From contig JAKVLB010000007.1 of NCBI GenBank assembly GCA_022484595.1, positions 1-64,000 of the forward strand: DNA of 64,000 nucleotides, written 5' to 3'. The notes below the pieces were generated by a model that was given only the letters and a program-made list of their open reading frames with translations, was not told the origin of the DNA and did no database searches. This DNA is from Mageeibacillus sp. GTDB taxonomy: Bacteria > Bacillota > Clostridia > Saccharofermentanales > Saccharofermentanaceae. Positions within the stretch are counted from its first letter, which is position 1; the number at the start of each line of letters is the position of its first letter. A program made the translations under genes and the position numbers. Below are positions 50,401 through 60,064 of this stretch, piece by piece.

Positions 50401-50911
50401 AGCTGACGAGGCTAAGATGATAAGACTCGGCAAAGAGAGAGAACATTTATACAGCATTCACCCGGATTATTATTATACCGATCCGTACTACAACGAGAAC
50501 CTCAACCAATATGCGAATGATTTCTCGATTAACTTTCTCAAGCTTACCGAGAACGTATGCAGGATTGAGGCCGCTTCACAGGAGTATGAAGAATCTGATG
50601 AAGTTTGCGGATACCTTGATTCCGTCTATAACAACCGTCGTATCTTCATCCAGGGCTGGGGCTTTCTCAAAGGTCATTGCGGGAGCGTGCCGGCAAAGAT
50701 TCTTTTCTCAGGCGGCAGCATAAGCTACGTTATCTCGACGGAAGCTATGCCGAGACCGGATCTCGCAGTGCCCTTCGCTCAGGAACAGGGCGTAGCATCA
50801 TCCGGATTCAGAGCACTTATAGACAAAAGCAAACTTAATCCGGGAACATACAGTCTGTCAATTGTATGCGGCGACCTGAGAGTTGACGCTAAGAGAACGG
50901 TAGAGATATAA
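47474..50911 (+). CDS. 1145-aa multidomain protein: N-terminal kinase-like domain + coiled coil + tandem GT2 glycosyltransferase domains
   Basis: Kinase-like NIDSNIDNFL..WCIDYEWVFDFP; heptad-rich segment ~48245-48690; GT2 motifs SVIVPVYNVLDKHLVPCIESVLNQIYPNFELCMADDCST and SIIMPSKDNPEVIRRCIESV...DNGSSDENRALY. Confidence 0.85.
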   Translation: MDKMIYIKYNSLRKPEYRVSTEIRENDDGMRSVVKRPMNRASAAQINTIKSNFTKLSGLYRNVGIIPFTENGDVLVFPFIFGRPLAADIDLQHMSTDEIYGRIDEALKIIYDFREDAGNFVITDRFKSAFPGLVPGENEPAYSVTNIDSNIDNFLVSEGKVWCIDYEWVFDFPVPVRYVRFRTLLYYYAKQNAFIADRISADEFYSHFGYTNEDVRLFTEMEDCFQQYVHGTNRRYIVTSHYEKTHRSFAEISELATKLPEEIRLKDAHIGNLNEIISSDKELLTEKDSHIGNLNEIIHTDEEAITSLRGDVDMLNNTVSECNSTISKLNSDIWELNSTAFSLKSKVRRQQELLDCDRRTIESKDNHIGNLEAIISNREDIISIREEQLSQRDAYISEIMHAIKNPFYGMYLVCRKIKNRIVPAAGDKTAKQNSESAAGDAADNQSGMNVKTENCTAGGSEAPSIAVNDYEEWITKIESGQTYDDKFDYMPTISVIVPVYNVLDKHLVPCIESVLNQIYPNFELCMADDCSTWDNVRTTLKRYEDNPKVKIVYRKENGHISRSTNSAMELATGEFVAFLDCDDTLSPNALYEVVKELNRNNKLDFIYSDEDKTDDDGKNRHSPFFKPDWSPDTLMSLMYTCHLGVYRTSIAREIGGLRTGFEGSQDYDFVLRFTENLARDHIAHIPKILYHWLERKESTSVNPESKPYILEAALKAKQEAVERRGLTANIELIREQYQYRVDYVSRTNSKVSIIMPSKDNPEVIRRCIESVRYLTRYRNYEIIVVDNGSSDENRALYQKLVSEVNGKYIYFPEQFNFSHMCNLGAANSEGEYYLFLNDDTEVLDGEWLGRMLGQAELAHTGAVGVKLIYPQNNLIQHCGVINTGTGPVHAFGMMSDEPSYYYGRNKLTYNYLAVTAACLMVSRAKFEEIGGFNENLAVAYNDMDFCFKLAEAGYYNVVRNDVVLYHYESLSRGDDRADEAKMIRLGKEREHLYSIHPDYYYTDPYYNENLNQYANDFSINFLKLTENVCRIEAASQEYEESDEVCGYLDSVYNNRRIFIQGWGFLKGHCGSVPAKILFSGGSISYVISTEAMPRPDLAVPFAQEQGVASSGFRALIDKSKLNPGTYSLSIVCGDLRVDAKRTVEI
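48914..49337 (+). repeat. Long near-identical direct repeat, copy 1 (copy 2 at 51091-51514)
   Basis: 424 bp aligned by eye at offset 2177; 2 mismatches noticed (near 49083 and 49163). Confidence 0.9.
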
Positions 50912-50913
50912 GA

Positions 50914-52731
50914 ATGATCAATTTATTCGCCAAGATTGCAAGAGTCATCTATGTATTCAGAATGAACTGGAAACAGGGCATCTATTACATCAGAAAATTC
51001 GGCATCAGAGTGACATATGCCAAAGTAGTTTCGTGCTTCAAGGCTGTAAAAACCGATTACGCTGACTGGATTGAAAGCGTGGAGGCAAAGCAGACCTATG
51101 ACGACAAGTTCGATTATATGCCGACAATATCGGTCATAGTTCCAGTCTATAACGTGCTGGACAAGCACCTGGTTCCATGCATTGAATCAGTGCTTAACCA
51201 GATATATCCTAACTTCGAGCTCTGCATGGCAGACGATTGCTCCACATGGGACAACGTCAGGGCTACGCTGAAGAGGTACGAGGACAATCCGAAGGTAAAG
51301 ATAGTCTACAGGAAAGAGAACGGCCATATTTCACGGAGTTCCAATTCCGCAATGGAACTCGCGACAGGCGAATTCGTAGCGTTCCTCGACTGCGATGATA
51401 CGTTAAGCCCCAACGCCCTGTATGAGGTGGTGAAAGAACTCAACAGGAACAACAAGCTTGACTTCATCTACAGTGATGAGGACAAGACAGATGACGACGG
51501 AAAGAACCGTCACATGCCGCACTTCAAGCCCGACTGGTCTCCGGACACTCTGATGTCCAACATGTACACCTGCCATCTCGGAGTATACAGGACTTCAATC
51601 GCCAGGGAGATAGGAGGTCTTCGCGTCGGTTACGAGGGGTCACAGGACTATGATTTTGCCCTGAGATTCACGGAGAACCTCTCGCGCGACCACATAGCGC
51701 ACATTCCGAAGATCCTCTACCACTGGCTTGAGCGCAAGGAATCGACTTCCGTCAATCCTGAATCCAAGCCTTATATATTGGAAGCTGCACGAAAAGCAAA
51801 AGCCGATGCTATCTCACGCCGGGGACTTGAAGCTGATATCGAGCTTGTCGATATCATGTATCAGTGGCGCGTAAATTATAAGGTTCAGGGCAATCCTAAA
51901 GTCAGCATAATTATTCCTTCAAAGGACAATCCGGAGATAATCGAGCGATGCATTAATTCTGTGGTTAATCTTACGGACTACAGGAATTATGAGATTATTG
52001 TCGTTGACAACGGCAGCAACGGGGCAAACCGCGCAGTTTATGAAGCACTTATCGGCAGAGCCGGAGGAAGGTATATTTATCAGCCGGAGGTTTTCAATTT
52101 TCCTCATATGTGCAATACCGGGGCAGCTGCCGCTACAGGCGATTATTATCTGTTCCTCAATGACGATACCGAAGTCACCGAGGGGCAATGGCTGCAGCGG
52201 ATGCTGGGTCACGCTCAGATCCCGCACGCCGGTGCGGTCGGGGCCAAGTTGCTCTATCCTGACAGTAAGAAAATCCAGCACTGCGGAGTCATTAATATCG
52301 GCAACGGACCTGTGCATGCCTTCGGCGGAATGACGGATGAGTATACGTATTTCTTCGGCCGCAACAGAATTGATTACAACTGGATCGCGGTAACCGCCGC
52401 GTGTCTCATGGTCGGTGCCGACAAATTTGCCAAGGTGTCAGGCTTTGATGAAGAGCTGGCAGTGGCATATAATGATGTGGATTTATGCTTTAAGCTTTAC
52501 GAAGCCGGTTACTATAACATAGTCAGAAATGATGTTATTCTCAGACATTATGAATCCGTCAGCCGCGGCGACGACAGAGCCGATGCAGAAAAAATGGAGC
52601 GCCTTAACAACGAACGAAGCAGTCTCTATTCCAGACATCCGTCAATTGGCTGCGGTGATCCGCTGTATAACATTAATCTCAACCAGCACGCTAATGATTT
52701 CTCTTTAAATTATGAACTGGAACAATACTGA
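50914..52731 (+). CDS. Tandem-domain GT2 glycosyltransferase, paralogous to the C-terminal part of the preceding gene
   Basis: Same GT2 motifs; near-identical first GT domain. Confidence 0.92.
   Translation: MINLFAKIARVIYVFRMNWKQGIYYIRKFGIRVTYAKVVSCFKAVKTDYADWIESVEAKQTYDDKFDYMPTISVIVPVYNVLDKHLVPCIESVLNQIYPNFELCMADDCSTWDNVRATLKRYEDNPKVKIVYRKENGHISRSSNSAMELATGEFVAFLDCDDTLSPNALYEVVKELNRNNKLDFIYSDEDKTDDDGKNRHMPHFKPDWSPDTLMSNMYTCHLGVYRTSIAREIGGLRVGYEGSQDYDFALRFTENLSRDHIAHIPKILYHWLERKESTSVNPESKPYILEAARKAKADAISRRGLEADIELVDIMYQWRVNYKVQGNPKVSIIIPSKDNPEIIERCINSVVNLTDYRNYEIIVVDNGSNGANRAVYEALIGRAGGRYIYQPEVFNFPHMCNTGAAAATGDYYLFLNDDTEVTEGQWLQRMLGHAQIPHAGAVGAKLLYPDSKKIQHCGVINIGNGPVHAFGGMTDEYTYFFGRNRIDYNWIAVTAACLMVGADKFAKVSGFDEELAVAYNDVDLCFKLYEAGYYNIVRNDVILRHYESVSRGDDRADAEKMERLNNERSSLYSRHPSIGCGDPLYNINLNQHANDFSLNYELEQY
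51091..51514 (+). repeat. Long near-identical direct repeat, copy 2 (copy 1 at 48914-49337)
   Basis: See copy 1. Confidence 0.9.
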
Positions 52732-52746
52732 AGGAGACATTGAACA

Positions 52747-54375
52747 ATGACTGATAAACCGAGACTCACGAGCAAGATTTACTTATGGTGGAACGATAAC
52801 GGGCGTTTCAAAATCCAGACAATTATACTGTTCGCAATGTTTCTTATTACACATATTCTGTTCTTGTGGGCGCCTGTTTTCGCTGCCGATGAGGAGGACG
52901 TAACACTCGGAGGCAAGGCAATCGCCCGAGGATATCTGCTCTACAGGGACTTTACCTCGCAACATATGCCGGTGACTTATTACATAAGTGCGCTCTTTGA
53001 CTTTCTGGGCGCTCACTCCATCTATCAACAGCGCATAGCTTTCTATATTTTCTATTCGCTGATGTGGACATTTATATTTGTCAGATACCGTAAAGACTTT
53101 GATGCCAAGGCACTCGCACTGTTCCCGTTTCTGTTTATGTGTGTAACCTGTTCTTATGATATGGGAACGCAGATACTTTCCGAGCACGTTGCCGGCATCG
53201 GTTTTGTACTTATCTTCCTGGAATATCTCAGATTTAAGAGCTTTAAGGATATGACGCTCAGCAGCTGCATCATCTTAAGCGTCTCGATACTTCTGACGTT
53301 CGGCACAATCTTCGTTGCCGCGTACGCGCTGGCGGTAATTGTAATAGCTGTATTTATCAAGGAGATCATGTCGATTGTCAAAGACTTAAGGACTTCAGGC
53401 AGACCGGAAATGAAGAAGAGACTTGCCGGATTTGCAAAACTTGCCGGAATAATCATTCTGCCTTGGGCTATATATTTAGTCTACCTGTTGGCGACAGGTA
53501 CGCTATATGAATTCTATTTCTCAGCCTATGAGATGAATCGTACCATATATCCAAAGTATATGGGCGGAGGTCTTGGCACAAGCGCCCTCATGACACTCGG
53601 GTCGAGCTTCATATCCGGATTCATGTGGTTTACAGAATACTGCAACATTCTTACCGGAACCGACGCTGTCACGGTGACGCATGTTATCACAATTGTGCTG
53701 TTTCTCGGCGGACTTGTACATATCTTCAAGAAATACGGAGCTTACGATATGGTTATGACATTCGGCTTTGTGATCTATCTCGCGGGAGTGCGCGGAATGT
53801 TCAATTTCCACGGAACACACTGCGTTGAAGTAATGTGTCTTCTCGGCGCCATTTTCTTTATAGAAGTGGTATGCAAGAACTGCAGAAACGTTCGCGAAGC
53901 CGGTGCCATTACGCTTCTTATTACTGCAATCTGCGCAGTCTGGATGCTTAAGCCGATGTCTGCAATGGTGGGTTATCTGGGCGGTCTGTTCTCTCCTGAG
54001 CCGCATAACAGCACAGACATCCTTCTTAATGAACTGACCGACAAAGACGAGGCAATCTGGAACTGCTCATGTGAGAATGACCTGTTTATGAGAGCCGACC
54101 GCACCGCGATGTACAGCATAGCTTTTACACCGTGGGGCTACGAAGCTCACGAAGAAAGAATTATGGATATGTTCAAAGAGAACGGCGCGCCGAGAATCTG
54201 CGTCCTTGATACCGGATATAACACATGGGAGTATGAGGTTGACGATTATGCTGCCGATATGATTGATTATATTCATGAGAACTACACACTGATTCCGGCT
54301 GAAGGTTCTTGCGGCAGAATATACGTGAGGAATGATATGGTTGATACAATTCCTGAGAAGTATATGGAGAAATAG
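52747..54375 (+). CDS. Polytopic membrane protein, probable GT-C (ArnT/PMT-like) glycosyltransferase
   Basis: ADEEDVTLGGKAIARGYLLYRDFTSQHMPVTYYISALF, multiple TM helices. Confidence 0.8.
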   Translation: MTDKPRLTSKIYLWWNDNGRFKIQTIILFAMFLITHILFLWAPVFAADEEDVTLGGKAIARGYLLYRDFTSQHMPVTYYISALFDFLGAHSIYQQRIAFYIFYSLMWTFIFVRYRKDFDAKALALFPFLFMCVTCSYDMGTQILSEHVAGIGFVLIFLEYLRFKSFKDMTLSSCIILSVSILLTFGTIFVAAYALAVIVIAVFIKEIMSIVKDLRTSGRPEMKKRLAGFAKLAGIIILPWAIYLVYLLATGTLYEFYFSAYEMNRTIYPKYMGGGLGTSALMTLGSSFISGFMWFTEYCNILTGTDAVTVTHVITIVLFLGGLVHIFKKYGAYDMVMTFGFVIYLAGVRGMFNFHGTHCVEVMCLLGAIFFIEVVCKNCRNVREAGAITLLITAICAVWMLKPMSAMVGYLGGLFSPEPHNSTDILLNELTDKDEAIWNCSCENDLFMRADRTAMYSIAFTPWGYEAHEERIMDMFKENGAPRICVLDTGYNTWEYEVDDYAADMIDYIHENYTLIPAEGSCGRIYVRNDMVDTIPEKYMEK

Positions 54376-54448
54376 AAGGTACTTCAAGCAAGTATATCAT
54401 TACAGATTTGAATAGAATAAATGCATATTACAAAGGGACGGCACATTG

Positions 54449-57010
54449 ATGGAGAAATATAAGTGTAAAGCACATATAATCTCTACTCATATATTATGTT
54501 TTTTCCTTGTTACAGTATTACTAACGCTGACACTTACTTTATTCTGGACGATGAGAATCTGGAAAACAATAACATTCTCTGAGATTGCTTATTATCTGAC
54601 ATCCAATATAGAAGGAACAAACTCCGATGTAATTAACAGCTTTTTTATGCAAAACCTTTTGCCATCAGTAATCATTGCGGCTGTTTGGGCTATTTTAAGA
54701 ATAGTCTGGATAAGATATGGACACAATGCAAAGCTGTTTACTGCAGCAACATTTGTTTTAGTTTCCGTTTTATTTGTCTGTTCATTGATTATATTTACTA
54801 TAAAATACCGGGTAATCGATTACATCAAGAACTGTGGTGAGAATTCTGATTTCGTTGAACAGGTATATGTTGATCCTGAACAGACTATTATTACGTTCCC
54901 CGAGAAGAAACGTAACATTATTTATATCTTTCTCGAGTCCATGGAAATGACGTATGCCGATCAAAATGACGGCGGAGCATTTGAATCAAATTGTATTCCG
55001 GGACTGACGGCACTTGCTGAGTCAAATGAATGTTTTTCTGATTCAAATGAAAGTCTTAATGGTGCTTCTACGGTTTATGGATGTACATATACGATGGGAG
55101 GCATGGTGGCACAGACATCAGGGCTTCCGATATTCAGCGGCGTTGGAAATGCAATGGGAACAAAAACAGAGTTTTATCCCGGTGTAACTGCTATCGGCGA
55201 CATACTGGAAGATAATGGCTACAATCAAGAGCTTATGATTGGTTCACCGGCAGAATTTGGCGGAAGAAACCAATACTTCAAAGAACACGGTAATTACAAA
55301 ATATTCGATTATGATTATGCTATAGCAAACGGATATATACCTGAAGATTATTCTGTCTGGTGGGGTTATGAGGATGCGAAGTTATTCTGCTTTGCCAAAG
55401 AAGAAATTACTAATCTGGCATCGGAAGACGAGCCGTTTAATTTCACTATGCTTACTGCGGATACTCACTTTGAAGACGGCTATTGTTGTGAACTGTGCCA
55501 AGATGAGTTTGACAGCCAATATGCAAATGTTATGGCATGTTCAAGTCAACAGGTTTGTGAGTTTGTAACGTGGATTAAAGAACAGAGCTTCTATGAAGAT
55601 ACGACTGTTGTTATTTGTGGCGATCATTTAACCATGGACTCTGATTTCTGCGATGATGTTGACAGCGATTATCAGAGAAGAACTTATGTAAGTATTATTA
55701 ATTCTGCAGCCGACCTAGAAGATGATGACAACGCAAGACAGTATACAACGCTTGACATGTTTCCTACGACGCTTGCTGCTATGGGGTGTGATATAGATGG
55801 AAACAGACTTGCTCTTGGTGTTAATCTGTATTCATCGTCCCCAACTTTGCTTGAACAATATGGAATCAATTATCTGAATGAAGAGTTATCTAAAAGTTCT
55901 GAATTTGTAAACGAGAATATTGCAAGTATCGATTCTTTTGACACGGATATTATTGCAGCCGGTAATCTATTGAATCTTGTCATAAGTCCAAGTATTTATA
56001 ATTCTGATGGGAAGGTGGAATTATCGCTAAGCGGACTTGAGAACATTGAGTCCGCGATTCAATGTGTCTACGTGGAGATATATGACGAGAATGGAAACCT
56101 TGTGGACACTATGGAAATGGAAAGATACCCCGATCTCACATACAATGCCCTGATTGATTCTTATAAATACAGAGACAGCGAAGATTACATAATGAGATTC
56201 TTTGTTACCGATGAGAGTGATGAGAAACATTTTGTATATTCTTACACATGCAGATTGGGAAATGACTTTTGCTGCTGTCACTCGGATATAAACGCGTATT
56301 TGAGATTACTTCGGCAGACCAAAGACATTGTTATATTTGGAGCAGTAAAGGATGACGCCGCTGTCAGTCTGGGTACATCCACAATCAATTATATGCATTT
56401 ACTTGGTTTCAAGGCAAAATTTGCAGGTTCATATAGATCCGTATGGGTAGGAACTAATTGCAATCAGTACAGCGAACAGATTGGAACAGCAGAAGAGTGC
56501 GTCAGCTTCGGAGGTCATCTTGAGGACGGAACAAAATATTCACTCGTCAGCTCCGGGTATGATAGAGATAATTATTGTTCAATTGCAATTGATGGAGTTG
56601 AATATGCAGTGTGTGAGCGTGGAATTAACCTTGTAATATATGATACTCGTAAAGGCAGAGTAGTTGACAGCGTTGCTTTTGATACATATGGTTCATATAT
56701 GACTTGCGACGAGCAGCCAGGATATCTGATAAACTCCATTCATGGAGAGACTATCGATATTTGTCTGACTGACTTAAAGAGAAATATGAATGTCTCAAAC
56801 ATCAGCGAAGTTTACGCATATATTTGGGATAAGGACACTGAAGGATGTCCAACAAAGGTTTCATTATCTGTTGACAGTAACTTTAATTTTATGTATACAT
56901 GTAGTATTGTTGATATGGACAGACAGTCCATGTACATTTCTGTATATATAAGAGCCAATGGCGGTTGTGTAATTTGGAGAGAAATTCAGAGGGTGAATTA
57001 TGGTAATTAA
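54449..57010 (+). CDS. LTA synthase-like protein, second paralog, with ILEI/FAM3-like C-terminal extension
   Basis: RNIIYIFLESMEMTYADQNDGGAFESN, MVAQTSGLP, FNFTMLTADTHFEDGY, TVVICGDHLTMDSDFCDDVDSDYQRRTY; collinear with 35739-38513. Confidence 0.88.
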   Translation: MEKYKCKAHIISTHILCFFLVTVLLTLTLTLFWTMRIWKTITFSEIAYYLTSNIEGTNSDVINSFFMQNLLPSVIIAAVWAILRIVWIRYGHNAKLFTAATFVLVSVLFVCSLIIFTIKYRVIDYIKNCGENSDFVEQVYVDPEQTIITFPEKKRNIIYIFLESMEMTYADQNDGGAFESNCIPGLTALAESNECFSDSNESLNGASTVYGCTYTMGGMVAQTSGLPIFSGVGNAMGTKTEFYPGVTAIGDILEDNGYNQELMIGSPAEFGGRNQYFKEHGNYKIFDYDYAIANGYIPEDYSVWWGYEDAKLFCFAKEEITNLASEDEPFNFTMLTADTHFEDGYCCELCQDEFDSQYANVMACSSQQVCEFVTWIKEQSFYEDTTVVICGDHLTMDSDFCDDVDSDYQRRTYVSIINSAADLEDDDNARQYTTLDMFPTTLAAMGCDIDGNRLALGVNLYSSSPTLLEQYGINYLNEELSKSSEFVNENIASIDSFDTDIIAAGNLLNLVISPSIYNSDGKVELSLSGLENIESAIQCVYVEIYDENGNLVDTMEMERYPDLTYNALIDSYKYRDSEDYIMRFFVTDESDEKHFVYSYTCRLGNDFCCCHSDINAYLRLLRQTKDIVIFGAVKDDAAVSLGTSTINYMHLLGFKAKFAGSYRSVWVGTNCNQYSEQIGTAEECVSFGGHLEDGTKYSLVSSGYDRDNYCSIAIDGVEYAVCERGINLVIYDTRKGRVVDSVAFDTYGSYMTCDEQPGYLINSIHGETIDICLTDLKRNMNVSNISEVYAYIWDKDTEGCPTKVSLSVDSNFNFMYTCSIVDMDRQSMYISVYIRANGGCVIWREIQRVNYGN

Positions 57011-58955
57011 TAATAAGAGAGTGTCGGATAGAGTGAAGTTGGTGGCAACGAAGATAATTGATTACAGGTGGATTATTGCGTTGCTGATATTTTGCGTATG
57101 TGTTTGTCTTCACCTAAACGGTTCTTCAATGAGCACTATCAGCGTTTATCTGCCTACTGTAACTGATGCATATGTGGATGAGAGCTACAACATCGTCGGC
57201 GAAGCACGAGGCGTACGTTCTGACGAATACGCTGTTCATACTCCGACTTACTTCTCACAGGAATATAATAACTATGCAAAACACAGCGACAGGATGGGAG
57301 TCGGGAAGACCAATATGGTTCTTGATTACTATGCGCCGACACGGGATGTTACAACTATCGGTAAGCCATTCAACTGGGGATATCTGATGTTCGGAAATGA
57401 AATAGGATTGAGCTGGTACTGGTGCGGTCTTATGATAATGTTGTTCATGACGGCATTCGAGATGTTCTGGATACTTACAAAGAAAGATGCTGTTTTGTCG
57501 TTGGCGGGAATGCTGTTGATAGGATTCTCTCCTGCAATGCAATGGTGGATGATACCTCATATTACGATAGTATTTGTTTACGCTATGGCACTGTTTGATA
57601 TTGGTTATTACTTTTTCTTTGCAAAGAAGAAATGGATAAAATGGCTAGTGACAGGGCTTGCTGTAATTGCAATTATTGGTTTTGCATTATCGATATTCCC
57701 TTCTTGTCAGTTGCCATGCGCGCTTGTTGTCTGCGCTCTTCTTGCAGGGTGTTTTATGAGAGACAAGGATGAGTTTATATTTGACAGATATTTAGCAGTC
57801 CGTATTGCGGTTGTTGTGCTTGTTGTCGGTGCGGTTCTTGGAGAGTTCCTTATCAGCTCAAGGGAAGACCTCAAATTGTTGATGAACACCGCCTATCCCG
57901 GACAACGTGTCAGTACCGGCGGAGAAATAACACTATATGGTTTATTCACAAATCTATCATCGGTCTATTTGTCTTATAAAGATTCAAATGTAATTAACAA
58001 CTGTGAAGTTGCAGGATTTGTCCATTTCGCACCATTGTTCCTGTTGCTGTATCCGCGAATTAACCAGAGACTTAGACAGGACAGAGACGGACAGATTTTT
58101 GTCGGCAGATCTCTCTTTGCAGCTTTGATTATTGAGATAATATTCATGTGTGCCGGTTTTCCCGAGACTCTTTCCAAGCTAACTATGTTCAAGTTCTGCA
58201 ACCGTATGTCGATTTGTTACGGATGGACAGCTGCAATTTTCACACTATGGTGTGTTTATGTAATTGTCAACAAGAAAGATATATTCCGGAAATTGGAGAT
58301 GATAGCATATCCGATTCTTTACGGAGCTATATATTGCACTTTTATAGATGCAACGGTGCTGGAATATCTTCCAATGAAGTATCAATTGCTTGAGATAGGT
58401 TGCTTTGTATTAATATTGATTCTTGCAATGACGAATCATAAGAGGTGTTTTTCCTGTGCAATGAGCGTCGTAATGATACTTGCGGGTTTTGGCGTTAATC
58501 CTATCAACCGCGGAATATCACCGATAACAAACCGCCCAATTAGCCACTATGTATCTGATACCGTCAAATCAGATCCTGACTCAAAGTGGCTGACAGTCAA
58601 CACGTCGTTTGTTGTAAGCAACTTAATTATGGCTAATGGCGCTCGTGTTCTTGATGCCACAAATTTCTACCCCGATAATGCAAAGTGGGAAATCTTAGAC
58701 CCAGACAAGGAATATGAGGATTGTTATAACCGTTATGCCAATATGGTATTTTTCTTTACTGATGGAGAGGAATATATGGAGAATCCAACACCGGATTCAA
58801 TCAATGTGTATATCTCTCCTTTGGAATTGGAAAAGCTTGGAGTAAAATACCTTGTAAGCGGCGGAGACTCATCATCAATTCTTGATAAATATGGCATAAA
58901 GTATACAGTCGAGTTTGTGCAAGACAATTACTTCGTTTATAATATTCAGTATTGA
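57000..58955 (+). CDS. Large polytopic membrane protein (GT-C/YfhO-like)
   Basis: Many TM helices, conserved-looking DEYAVHTPTYFSQ..GKPFNWGYLMFG..GLSWYW segment. Confidence 0.72.
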   Translation: MVINNKRVSDRVKLVATKIIDYRWIIALLIFCVCVCLHLNGSSMSTISVYLPTVTDAYVDESYNIVGEARGVRSDEYAVHTPTYFSQEYNNYAKHSDRMGVGKTNMVLDYYAPTRDVTTIGKPFNWGYLMFGNEIGLSWYWCGLMIMLFMTAFEMFWILTKKDAVLSLAGMLLIGFSPAMQWWMIPHITIVFVYAMALFDIGYYFFFAKKKWIKWLVTGLAVIAIIGFALSIFPSCQLPCALVVCALLAGCFMRDKDEFIFDRYLAVRIAVVVLVVGAVLGEFLISSREDLKLLMNTAYPGQRVSTGGEITLYGLFTNLSSVYLSYKDSNVINNCEVAGFVHFAPLFLLLYPRINQRLRQDRDGQIFVGRSLFAALIIEIIFMCAGFPETLSKLTMFKFCNRMSICYGWTAAIFTLWCVYVIVNKKDIFRKLEMIAYPILYGAIYCTFIDATVLEYLPMKYQLLEIGCFVLILILAMTNHKRCFSCAMSVVMILAGFGVNPINRGISPITNRPISHYVSDTVKSDPDSKWLTVNTSFVVSNLIMANGARVLDATNFYPDNAKWEILDPDKEYEDCYNRYANMVFFFTDGEEYMENPTPDSINVYISPLELEKLGVKYLVSGGDSSSILDKYGIKYTVEFVQDNYFVYNIQY

Positions 58956-58990
58956 TGGTATGACTATATGATTATTGGGAGAGAAGCTTA

Positions 58991-59920
58991 ATGGACAAAA
59001 TAGCAGTTCTTATTCCTTGCTACAATGAGGGAAAGACAATCAGGAAGGTTGTATCTGATTTTAAATTACACCTGCCACCGGAGGCGGTAATTTACGTATA
59101 TAATAATAATTCTACTGATAATACTGTAGATGAGGCTTTGGCTGCCGGTGCGACAGTACGCAGTGAGTATATGCAGGGAAAAGGTAACGTTATCCGAAGA
59201 ATGTTCCGTGAGATAGATGCGGACTGTTACATCATGGTTGACGGAGACGATACTTACCCGGCGGAAGCTGCCTATGATATGGCGAAGCTTGTTCTTGAAA
59301 AGAAGGTAGATATGGTTGTCGGAGATCGTCTGTCGAGCACATACTTTACAGAGAACAAAAGACCTTTCCATAATTTTGGAAACAGTCTGGTAAGATTCGC
59401 AATCAACAGAATATTCAAATCGGATATCAAAGACATTATGACCGGATACAGAGCTTTCAGCTATGAATTTGTTAAGACATATCCCGTTCTATCCAAAGGC
59501 TTTGAGATTGAGACTGAGATGACAATTCATTCGGTTCATCGCAACATGTATGTTGATAACTATGTAATTGATTACCGTGACAGACCGGAAGGATCGGTGT
59601 CAAAACTCAACACGTATTCTGACGGAATGAAAGTTCTGCGAACGATAGTAAGACTTTACAGAAATTATAAACCACTGTCATTCTTCAGCGTTATATCCGT
59701 GATTATGGCGGCAGTAAGTGTCGGGTTTGTTATTCCTATTTTTGTAACGTTTGCAAATACCGGTGAAGTTCCAAGATTTCCTACACTTATCGTGTGCGGA
59801 TTTTTGATGATAACGTCGATAATTACTTTTATAGCGGGTCTGATTCTTGAGAGTCTTCTCCAGCAGGACAGAAGTGATTTTGAGTTCAAACTACAACAGG
59901 CAAGTTATATGAAGAAGTAG
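58991..59920 (+). CDS. GT2 (DPM-like) with C-terminal TM helices
   Basis: IAVLIPCYNEGKTIRKVVSDFK, MVDGDDTYPAEAAYDMAKLV, DIMTGYRAFSYEFVKTYPVLSKGFEIETEMTIHS. Confidence 0.92.
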   Translation: MDKIAVLIPCYNEGKTIRKVVSDFKLHLPPEAVIYVYNNNSTDNTVDEALAAGATVRSEYMQGKGNVIRRMFREIDADCYIMVDGDDTYPAEAAYDMAKLVLEKKVDMVVGDRLSSTYFTENKRPFHNFGNSLVRFAINRIFKSDIKDIMTGYRAFSYEFVKTYPVLSKGFEIETEMTIHSVHRNMYVDNYVIDYRDRPEGSVSKLNTYSDGMKVLRTIVRLYRNYKPLSFFSVISVIMAAVSVGFVIPIFVTFANTGEVPRFPTLIVCGFLMITSIITFIAGLILESLLQQDRSDFEFKLQQASYMKK

Positions 59921-60064
59921 CATGATGTGGTTGCAGTAAGCATTGAGATAAGTGAGAACTGTATTAATTCAGGTGTCTTAAATCTATAGTTTGTAAGAAA
60001 GAATTGTTTATAATTGTAGGCTGTGCTAATATAACCATGGCTATTACAGGTTGGTTTACATTAT

